DNA of 6,084 nucleotides from an uncultured beta proteobacterium (GTDB taxonomy: Bacteria; Pseudomonadota; Gammaproteobacteria; Burkholderiales; Burkholderiaceae_C). The stretch is from positions 1 through 6,084 of the forward strand of contig CAIYNH010000870.1 of assembly GCA_903927495.1 (NCBI GenBank), given 5' to 3'. Shown one piece after another: positions 1 to 5,830 of the stretch (the first letter of the stretch is position 1; the number at the start of each line of letters is the position of its first letter). The translations under genes and the position numbers were made by a program. The notes under the pieces were generated by a model that saw only the letters and a program-made list of their open reading frames with translations, had not been told where the DNA came from and searched no databases.

Positions 1-1440
1 GGCATCACCACCGACGGCACCAGCCTGTACGTGATGGACGGCAATAATAATCTTGTACGCAGAATCGGGGCCAGTACCAGCAGCATTGCACCCGTCGTTT
101 CCGGTTTTAGTCCAGCTACAGAGGTGGCTGGCATCGGCAGTACCGTGACCATCAGCGGAACTTTTCTGGGCAATTTCATCGCACCACTGGTGAAGTTTGG
201 CACCACGGCAACGAGCGCTGCTTGGGTCAACAATCAGACCATCACAGCGACTGTTCCATCCAGTCTAACTGCGGGCAACACGACGATCACCATTTCGAAT
301 GGCGACGGAACCGGCGCGATCACGGTCGGCACCTTTGTTGTGACCGCATCCGGTGACGGCGGCAATACGGCAGTTGGCACGCAAATGGGTGGGGGACGGC
401 AAGGGGTGGCACTCACGCTGTTGACTGAGCCGCATCCTTATGCCGCAATCTACGCCAGCGATCCAGTCAAATATGCCGCAGCAGCAGCCTTTGCCGGTGC
501 CACCCAATATTCTGGGCTTTCCACGCTCGCAGGGTCTGGTGCCAACACTTCCACCAATGGAACGGGTGTCCTAGCTTCATTCAATATGGTGGCCGGCAGC
601 ACCAGAATTGGCCTCACCAGCGACGGTCTCAACGTATACCTGGCTGAAGCAACCAGAATTCGCAAAATCGAGATCGCCACTGGCATTGTGACCACGCTGG
701 CGGGTTCTGCGACCTCTGGCTCCACCGACGGCACCGGTGCGGGAGCAAGTTTTACTTATCCCCAGGGCCTTACCACCGATGGCACCAACCTGTATGTGAC
801 CGATTCCAACTACCTCATCCGCAAAGTCGTCATCGCAACGGGCGTGGTCACCACGATGGCTCTTTCCGATGGCAGCGGCACAGCGGTAAACCTCAGTTAT
901 CCCGAGAGCATTACCACCGATGGCACCAACCTGTATGTGATAGACACCAGTGGCAGCAAGATCCGTAAGATCGTGATCGCCACGGGTGTAATGACCACCC
1001 TGGCCAGCTCCACACAGACCGCGTCGCTGACCCAGCTCAAATACATCACCACCGACGGCCTCAACCTGTACACGACCCAAACCAACCAGATCATCAGCAA
1101 GATCGTGATCGCTTCCGGTGCGGTGACTACGTTAGCAGGGTCCATCAATGTATCGGGTCTTGTTGACGGTACGGGAGCGGCAGCCAAGTTCTCGAACCCG
1201 CAGGGCATTACGACCGATGGCACCAGCTTGTACGTGCAGGACAACACAAGAGCCCTTCGCAAAATCGTGATTGCAACAGGGGTCGTGTCGGGAGCATTCG
1301 GAATAAAAGACACAGACATGGCTGGACTGCCGAATGCCCTGCTCGACTTGCGCGGCATCACCACCGACGGCAAGAGCCTATTTATGGTGGATGCCAACTA
1401 CTACGTCCCGGTGACCGCCAAGCTTCGCAAGCTTCAATAG
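1..1440 (+). CDS. NHL-type beta-propeller protein with an IPT/TIG domain, 5' end outside window
   Basis: The reading frame is open from base 1, so the ATG at 31 is internal and the true start lies upstream; 479 codons are visible, ending in TAG. Codons 1-22 are the end of a propeller blade (ITTDGTSLYV, then LVRRIG). Codons 31-116 look like an IPT/TIG immunoglobulin-like domain (PVVSGFSP start, repeated T/S-rich strands, TFVVTA end). A linker containing GGGRQG and an alanine-rich stretch follows to about codon 175. Six blades then begin with L/ITTDG-type motifs at codons 205, 257, 304, 349, 403 and 453, each followed by LYV, an IRKIVIATG-like strand and TTLAG. The early STLAGSG strand and the final LRKLQ could close a six-bladed ring. 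Such proteins are usually exported or cell-surface and probably bind ligands or partners; no catalytic residues are evident. Substrate and role are unknown. The gene is convergent with the leftward cluster. Confidence 0.85.
   Translation, partial: GITTDGTSLYVMDGNNNLVRRIGASTSSIAPVVSGFSPATEVAGIGSTVTISGTFLGNFIAPLVKFGTTATSAAWVNNQTITATVPSSLTAGNTTITISNGDGTGAITVGTFVVTASGDGGNTAVGTQMGGGRQGVALTLLTEPHPYAAIYASDPVKYAAAAAFAGATQYSGLSTLAGSGANTSTNGTGVLASFNMVAGSTRIGLTSDGLNVYLAEATRIRKIEIATGIVTTLAGSATSGSTDGTGAGASFTYPQGLTTDGTNLYVTDSNYLIRKVVIATGVVTTMALSDGSGTAVNLSYPESITTDGTNLYVIDTSGSKIRKIVIATGVMTTLASSTQTASLTQLKYITTDGLNLYTTQTNQIISKIVIASGAVTTLAGSINVSGLVDGTGAAAKFSNPQGITTDGTSLYVQDNTRALRKIVIATGVVSGAFGIKDTDMAGLPNALLDLRGITTDGKSLFMVDANYYVPVTAKLRKLQ
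613..1437 (+). repeat. Six tandem propeller-blade repeats
   Basis: The motif L/I-T-T/S-D-G-x-x-L/V-Y/F begins at bases 613, 769, 910, 1045, 1207 and 1357, giving unit lengths of 156, 141, 135, 162 and 150 bases. A further copy begins at base 4, before the IPT/TIG domain. Similarity is visible in DNA as well as protein: the 30 bases at 770-799 and 911-940 are identical. The variable part of each unit is the loop between TTLAG and the next motif. Blades of this form belong to the NHL/YncE-like propeller superfamily. Confidence 0.85.
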
Positions 1441-2018
1441 AACTGGCTGACGCCTAGGGGATGCGGAAATAACCAACTACCATTTTTCAACGGGACTGAC
1501 GGGGCATTGCTTCGTCGCCCTTCGCTGATGTGGTTAGCCATTTGTCGTCCGTCCTCTGAGCGACTGCTTCCCGCCAAATCGAAGGGCTGCTTTTCTCATT
1601 CCATTAGGTTTTACACAGTTCAGGCGAAAGTCAGCAATCAGCCTTTGAACTCATCCTCCTGCACCAAAGCGGAGCGTCAAAATTCAACGTTGGTAAAAAG
1701 CCAAGTGACAGTAAGGACGCAAGCCAAAACACGATTGACGATCAGACAGAATTGACTATAGGGATGCTTTTTTTGGAGAAATTGCATCAATTTTGATAGC
1801 TGGTTTCGCATGCTCAACGGGCGATGCAGACTGTTTTAATGCAATTTCTGGTGCCGTCAATCCGGTCACAAACAAATGCCGAAATGGCCTTTGCGCGGTC
1901 CGCAGAATTGCAAGCTCAAATCTGCACACTCAATCTGCCCTTCTGTCATTTCACACGCGCTTGAGGCATGGTGACTGGGTCATGTGACGGGACTTTGGGC
2001 ACACGTATGACCCAGTCA
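1441..2018. other. Intergenic region between convergent genes
   Basis: This gap of nearly 580 bases holds no credible gene. The open frames in it are short, begin with TTG, lack a ribosome binding site and have no recognisable protein character. It contains a weak imperfect hairpin at 1618-1650 (GTTCA..GGC paired with GCC..TGAAC), a run of seven T at 1768-1774 without a GC-rich stem in front of it, the inverted-repeat-bounded segment at 1777-1849, and the left arm of the dyad at 1969-2021. No rho-independent terminator could be identified for either converging gene. Confidence 0.6.
1777..1849. repeat. 73-bp segment bounded by perfect 11-bp inverted repeats
   Basis: AGAAATTGCAT at 1777-1787 is the exact reverse complement of ATGCAATTTCT at 1839-1849. 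The interior includes ATAGCTG at 1796-1802 followed by CGCATGC, and a short inner TCGC/GCGA pairing at 1806-1809 and 1821-1824. The ATAGCTGnnnnCGCA core also occurs in the 3' part of murJ. The arrangement suggests a small non-coding dispersed element or an extended hairpin. It has no following T run that would make it an ordinary terminator. Membership of a repeat family is inferred from resemblance only. Confidence 0.5.
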
Positions 2019-2021
2019 TCA
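1969..2021. promoter_or_regulatory. Dyad: 12-bp perfect inverted repeat with 23-base spacer
   Basis: TGACTGGGTCAT at 1972-1983 and ATGACCCAGTCA at 2007-2018 are perfect reverse complements. In a rightward transcript the stem extends to 15 pairs with one G-U pair; in the leftward transcript that pair becomes a mismatch. Each arm is itself a small palindrome, TGAC-n3-GTCA, with centres 36 bases apart. The right arm runs into the TGA stop of the FAH remnant. No T run follows on either strand, so it is not a classical intrinsic terminator. It may be a stabilising 3' hairpin or a paired binding site for a dimeric protein. Confidence 0.5.
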
Positions 2022-2489
2022 CGGCGTGGGTTGATGCTGCGGGATGGGCGGATGGTCGATGTGGCAGGTGATGACATCGCCCGACTGCACCGCACCCACA
2101 CCTTCGGGCGAGCCGGTATAGATCAGATCGCCAGGCTGCAAGTGATAAAACTGGGGCAAGGCAGCCAGCAGTTCGGGAATATTCCAGATGAGTTGGATCA
2201 AGTCAGCGTGCTGTTTGGTCTGGCCATTGACCTGCAGATTAATGGAACCGGTGCCAAGCACACCAAGAGCCCCGATTGGAATGATCTCGGTGCACACCGC
2301 TGATTGCTCGAAGTCTTTGCCCAAATCCAACGGACGACCCTGCCCGCGCGCTACGAGTCGCAGGTCGCGCCGGGTCATGTCCAAGCCTGCTGGGCACACG
2401 ATGGCTGCGCCGTGTGATTGCAGAGCTACTAACTGCTCGCAGTCAATGAATTCCCAAAAACCAGTGGCACAGCGCACCGAAAAACGATG
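2019..2489 (-). pseudogene. Fumarylacetoacetate hydrolase-family remnant
   Basis: The frame carries clear FAH-superfamily landmarks, counted from a GTG at 2477: GLDMTRRDL (residues 31-39, with the family's metal-binding Asp), LGKDF with the conserved Lys (52-56), SINLQVNGQ, and LQPGDLIYTGSPEGVG (113-128). Family members of the YcgM/fumarylpyruvate hydrolase type have about 220-230 residues; here the first 70-80 are absent. The metal-binding E-x-E segment reads D-C-E-Q-L. About 11 residues appear deleted between SHGAAIV and CPAGLD (the usual FGYAV region), and the C-terminus ends in an unrelated proline-rich tail. There is no start codon with a ribosome binding site. The frame runs unbroken back to the stop codon of the SirB1 gene. 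I infer a non-functional relic of an enzyme that cleaves or isomerises 2-oxo acids from aromatic catabolism. A shortened expressed protein cannot be excluded. Confidence 0.8.
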
Positions 2490-3341
2490 TCAGTGCGTTG
2501 CCCGCCTGAGCTCGGCCACCCGCGCAGCTATAGCGGCACGATCTTGGGTATGCCGGGCGTTGGCCAGATAGGTTTCAAGATCTTCCAGCGCATGACCACT
2601 GTGACCGGCTTCTGCATGGGCCAGGCCACGGTCGCGGTACTCACTCCAGACTTGTGGAAGCAACACAATCATCCGATCCAGCACCGCGATTAAACGCGGC
2701 CAGTCTTCTTGTGCAGCGTGGATTTCTTTCAGGTTATGCAACATCCGGGCAATGATGTCGCGCGCCGGGGCAGCCTGCAGATAGAGTCCCAGGGGCATGT
2801 CCTGTTCATCAACCAGACCCCCCAGCATCCTGAACGGCTCAAGTCGCTCGGAGAGTTCCTCCCGGCTGAGCGACTGCCCAGTCAAGGGGTCAAGAATGAC
2901 TTGTCCTTCGACCAAATTGACCTTGACCATGAAGTGCCCCGGGAACGCCACACCTCGGGCAGCCAACCCAATTCCCTGCGCCAATTCCAGCCAAATCACC
3001 GCCATGCTGATCGGAATCGCCAGACGGGTACGTAACACCACATGCACAAAGCTATTGTCAGGATCCGTGAAATCGTTGAAGTTTCCGGCAAAGTTGAGGT
3101 CACGATAGACAAACTGGTTGAGCGCACGCAACTTTTGCAATGACCCACAATCGGCTGGCAATCGACGTTTCAGGCGTGCCAACAATTGATCGACCTCCTC
3201 CAGGGTTTGCTCGACGCTGAGATCAGGGTATTCATCCTGGGCCAGGCTGATGACGGCCTCAAGCAGCGGAAAGGCCACGTCGCTATGGACCAGCGAGGAA
3301 AAATACTCCAGCGGTGTCGGAACGTTCAAGGATAAATTCAT
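2490..3341 (-). CDS. SirB1-family protein: transglutaminase-like domain plus TPR region
   Basis: This 283-residue protein starts at ATG (3341) and ends in TGA. The N-terminal two thirds match the SirB1 transglutaminase-like fold: GNFNDFTDPDNSF (86-98), RLAIPISMAVIWLEL (106-120), FPGHF with His136, and ILDPLTG with Asp151. The His and Asp sit where the transglutaminase catalytic pair would lie, but the expected Cys position in the IPIS segment has no cysteine, so enzymatic activity is doubtful. Residues from about 190 to 280 form helical TPR-like repeats (HNLKEIHAAQEDWPRLIAVLDRMIVLLP, then a second unit), suggesting protein-protein contact. There is no signal peptide, so it is probably cytoplasmic. 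It begins 10 bases after the murJ stop, which implies co-transcription; no strong Shine-Dalgarno sequence precedes the ATG. The biochemical role of the family is not established. Confidence 0.88.
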   Translation of the reverse strand: MNLSLNVPTPLEYFSSLVHSDVAFPLLEAVISLAQDEYPDLSVEQTLEEVDQLLARLKRRLPADCGSLQKLRALNQFVYRDLNFAGNFNDFTDPDNSFVHVVLRTRLAIPISMAVIWLELAQGIGLAARGVAFPGHFMVKVNLVEGQVILDPLTGQSLSREELSERLEPFRMLGGLVDEQDMPLGLYLQAAPARDIIARMLHNLKEIHAAQEDWPRLIAVLDRMIVLLPQVWSEYRDRGLAHAEAGHSGHALEDLETYLANARHTQDRAAIAARVAELRRATH

Positions 3342-3351
3342 GTTACATATT

Positions 3352-4917
3352 CTATCGGCGCACCAGCACGCGCAGCTTCATGCCGGTGCCCCAAAGAGCT
3401 ATGAAATAAATAGCTGCTGACGCAAACAGTATAAGTGCTAGAAGCCCTATTCTTGTGAGACTTTGGGTGCGTAGCGCAGTCCAGTCAAAGTGGCTATTGG
3501 CCCACATCAAGAACAAGCCCAGCAGGGCGCAGGCCGCAATGACTTGCATGACAAAAACAGCCCAACCCGGCTCTGGCTTGTAACTGCCACGCTTGAGCAA
3601 TCCTAGCAGTAGCCAAATGGCGTTGACCATAGCACCGATACCAATTGACAAAGTGAGCGCAGCGTGAGCGTAGATCGGCACCAGTGCCAGGTTCAGCAAT
3701 TGGGTAAGCACCAGTACGACCAGGGCCACTTTGACTGGCGTTTTGGTGTCCTGACTGGCATAGTAACCCGGTGCCAGCACCTTGATCGCGACAATACCCA
3801 CCAGCCCAACGCCCCAGCCCATGAGCGCATGGGTAACCTGCAGCACATCAAAACTGGTCATGGCACCGTAGTGGTACAGCACGGCAACCAACGGCAGCGG
3901 GAACACCAGCAGCGCCACAGCGCATGGCACCGCCAAGACCACCACTAGGCGTAAGCCCCAATCCAGCATGGACGAGTATTTGTCAGAGTCGCCACTGGCG
4001 CGAGCACCGGCTAGCTGCGGCATCAACACCACGCCCATGGCCACACCCAGCATCGCCGTGGGAAACTCCATTAATCGGTCGGCATAGGTGATCCAACTGA
4101 CACTGCCTGGTGCCAGGTGCGAAGCAATCTGTGTGTTGATCAACATCGAGATATGCGCCACGCTGACCCCAAGCAAAGCCGGCCCCATCAGTTTGAGAAC
4201 ATTTTGCGTACCCGAGTCAGACCAAGCCCGCTTGATGCCTGACCAGCGCCATGCCAGTTGCGGATTTAAGCCCAGACGTTTCAAGGCCAGCCATTGCGCC
4301 GCCAATTGCATGATGCCACCCGCCAAGACACCTGCTGCCAAGGCGTAAACAGGTTCCAATCCCAGTGTTTTGAACCAGGGTGCGCCCAAACCAGCGGCAA
4401 CAATCATGCAAATATTGAGCAGCACCGGCGTAGCCGCCGGCACTGCAAAACGTTTGTAGGTGTTCAATACACCCGCACCAAGTGCGACCAGCGACATGAA
4501 AGCGATGTATGGAAACATCCAACGGGTCATCACCACAGCGACTTCAAAACCACGCGGCTCCTGTTGCATCCCACTGGCCATGACCCACACCAGCCCACCG
4601 GCACCCAGCACACCCAGCACGCTGAGCAGCATCAGTGCCCAGGCCAGCACGGTGGCTACCTTGTCGATCAGCTCTTGCGTAGCAACATCACCGTGCTGGG
4701 CTCTGGTAGCGGCCAGAACCGGCACAAAGGCCTGGCTAAAGGCACCTTCACCAAAAAAACGGCGAAACAAATTGGGAATGCGAAACGCCACGTTAAAGGC
4801 ATCGGTCATGGCCGACGCGCCAAAGCTTGAGGCAATCAGCAGCTCACGCACCAAGCCAGTGATGCGCGACAACAGTGTCAGCAACGAGACAATCGAGGCG
4901 GATTTGAAAAGACTCAC
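3352..4917 (-). CDS. murJ: Lipid II flippase MurJ (MviN)
   Basis: MurJ is an inner-membrane MOP-superfamily transporter that moves lipid II to the periplasmic face for peptidoglycan synthesis. The 521-residue product fits the family length and has many hydrophobic segments consistent with 14 helices. It begins VSLFKSASIVSLLTLLSRITGLVRE. Arg18, Arg24, Asp39 and Arg52 align position for position with E. coli MurJ, and Arg281 in ADRLMEFP corresponds to its Arg270. Other signatures are FGEGAFSQAFVP, KVLAPGYYASQDTKTPVK and PEPGW. I chose the GTG at 4917 because conserved similarity begins there and the start falls 19 bases after the upstream stop. An in-frame ATG at 4986 would add 23 residues unlike the family and overlap the upstream gene. 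No clear Shine-Dalgarno precedes the GTG, so translation may depend on coupling. The last helix (residues 488-505) has anomalous codon use. Confidence 0.96.
   Translation of the reverse strand: MSLFKSASIVSLLTLLSRITGLVRELLIASSFGASAMTDAFNVAFRIPNLFRRFFGEGAFSQAFVPVLAATRAQHGDVATQELIDKVATVLAWALMLLSVLGVLGAGGLVWVMASGMQQEPRGFEVAVVMTRWMFPYIAFMSLVALGAGVLNTYKRFAVPAATPVLLNICMIVAAGLGAPWFKTLGLEPVYALAAGVLAGGIMQLAAQWLALKRLGLNPQLAWRWSGIKRAWSDSGTQNVLKLMGPALLGVSVAHISMLINTQIASHLAPGSVSWITYADRLMEFPTAMLGVAMGVVLMPQLAGARASGDSDKYSSMLDWGLRLVVVLAVPCAVALLVFPLPLVAVLYHYGAMTSFDVLQVTHALMGWGVGLVGIVAIKVLAPGYYASQDTKTPVKVALVVLVLTQLLNLALVPIYAHAALTLSIGIGAMVNAIWLLLGLLKRGSYKPEPGWAVFVMQVIAACALLGLFLMWANSHFDWTALRTQSLTRIGLLALILFASAAIYFIALWGTGMKLRVLVRR
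3403..3454. repeat. Dispersed-repeat-like segment inside murJ
   Basis: On the + strand the segment reads AAATAGCTGCTGACGCA, then a short A/T-rich centre, then AAGTGCTAGAAGCCCTATT. It resembles short intergenic elements I recall from Comamonadaceae (ATAGCTGCT..GCGCTAGA..CC form) and shares ATAGCTGnnnnCGCA with the segment at 1777-1849. On the coding strand it gives codons such as AGA ATA GGG CTT CTA GCA, otherwise uncommon in this gene, and encodes residues 488-505 of MurJ, the core of the final transmembrane helix. The reading frame is preserved. Assignment to a repeat family is inferred. Confidence 0.5.
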
Positions 4918-4936
4918 GACGCGAAGTGTAGCGAGA

Positions 4937-5830
4937 TCACTTGCCAGGTGCAGGCAGAGCTCGGCACCGCCAACCCACGATCTCATTGGCCACCAGCGCA
5001 CCAATCACCAGGGTGCCACCCAAAAGTACGTCTTGGGTTGGTACTTCTCCTGCGCCCACCCAGGCCAGCAAAATACCAAAAATAACCTCCAGCATTCCCA
5101 GCAGCGCCACCTCGGGGGCTTTGAGCACGCGGGTGCAGAGCACCGCCAACACGCAGGGTATGGCCAACTGAACCAATCCCAAGCCAAACAGCAGACCCAA
5201 ATCATGAGCCGATGCCTGCAAAGGCCAGGCCAGCGGCAACGTGACCAATGATGAGATCACTCCACCAATCAGCACGGCAGGAATCAAATCGACATCTTGT
5301 CCCTGGGCATGCGAGTGTTGGCTAATGGTCCAATTGGCAGCACCCGAAATGGGCACGCACAGCGCCACCAAAGTTCCAGTGAAACTGATGCCATTGAGCA
5401 GTTGCATACCGAACATGTAGACAATGCCACAGCCCGCTACAACAATTGCGATCCAGGTCCGCAAGGGGATACGGTGTCCAATAAAAAAACGCGCCGCCAA
5501 GGCCGTAAACAGCGGAACCAGCGCCAACGACACCAGCACATTGGCGACCGTTGTCAGGGTGAGTGCCACCATGAAAAAAGTAAACATGCCGGCCCAGCAC
5601 ATGCCAGAGAGCCACAAGGCGGAACCGGCATGGCGCATGCGGGCAAAGACATCTCTTCCTTGCGAGATCGGCAGTATCACCAACAGACTCAGCACAGTGA
5701 AAAAGCTGCGCCAAAACGTCACCTCGAAACTGCGCGCCTGCTCCAGGTGGCGCGTGACCACACCAGCGGTTGACCACATCAGGGTCACCGCCAGCATCAG
5801 GAACACTGCACGGTTATGGGTGAGTTTCAC
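4937..5830 (-). CDS. EamA/DMT-superfamily transporter, ten-helix exporter
   Basis: The 297-residue product is almost wholly hydrophobic, with a short charged N-terminus (MKLTHNR) and about ten membrane helices, as in drug/metabolite transporters. Two EamA repeats are visible, about residues 8-136 and 150-283. The first has WSTAGVVTRHLE and FWRSFFTVLSLL; the second ends with APEVALLGMLEVIFGILLAWVGAGEVP, the usual place of the conserved proline/glutamate segment before the final helix. Members export amino acids, metabolites or drugs from the inner membrane; the substrate cannot be told from sequence. The start is GTG at 5830, whose first bases overlap the typA stop in GTGA, a typical translational-coupling arrangement. 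No good Shine-Dalgarno is visible. It ends 19 bases before murJ. Confidence 0.9.
   Translation of the reverse strand: MKLTHNRAVFLMLAVTLMWSTAGVVTRHLEQARSFEVTFWRSFFTVLSLLVILPISQGRDVFARMRHAGSALWLSGMCWAGMFTFFMVALTLTTVANVLVSLALVPLFTALAARFFIGHRIPLRTWIAIVVAGCGIVYMFGMQLLNGISFTGTLVALCVPISGAANWTISQHSHAQGQDVDLIPAVLIGGVISSLVTLPLAWPLQASAHDLGLLFGLGLVQLAIPCVLAVLCTRVLKAPEVALLGMLEVIFGILLAWVGAGEVPTQDVLLGGTLVIGALVANEIVGWRCRALPAPGK

Noticed and set aside
31..33. ATG as the start of the propeller gene
   Set aside because: The frame is open back to base 1 and the preceding codons encode a conserved blade motif, so this ATG is internal.
577..1397. Long open frames on the - strand opposite the propeller repeats
   Set aside because: They mirror the repetitive + strand coding sequence and show only its repeat periodicity.
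1507..1755. 82-codon open frame on the + strand
   Set aside because: TTG start, no ribosome binding site, low-complexity basic composition and no family resemblance; treated as non-coding.
1735..1762. Sigma70-like promoter TTGACG, 16 bases, TATAGG, pointing right
   Set aside because: Weak -10 match, and no rightward gene follows it; chance occurrence is likely.
1768..1774. Run of seven T as a terminator for the propeller gene
   Set aside because: No GC-rich hairpin lies immediately upstream, and it is over 320 bases from the stop codon.
1793..1987. 64-codon open frame on the + strand
   Set aside because: TTG start, begins inside the inverted-repeat segment and ends inside the dyad, with no recognisable protein character.
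4918..5004. Longer murJ start at TTG 5004 or ATG 4986
   Set aside because: The added residues do not resemble MurJ N-termini and overlap the transporter gene; GTG 4917 gives the family-typical length and alignment.
4460..5251. 263-codon open frame on the + strand
   Set aside because: Lies antisense to murJ and the transporter gene, with skewed composition; a shadow of the real - strand genes.
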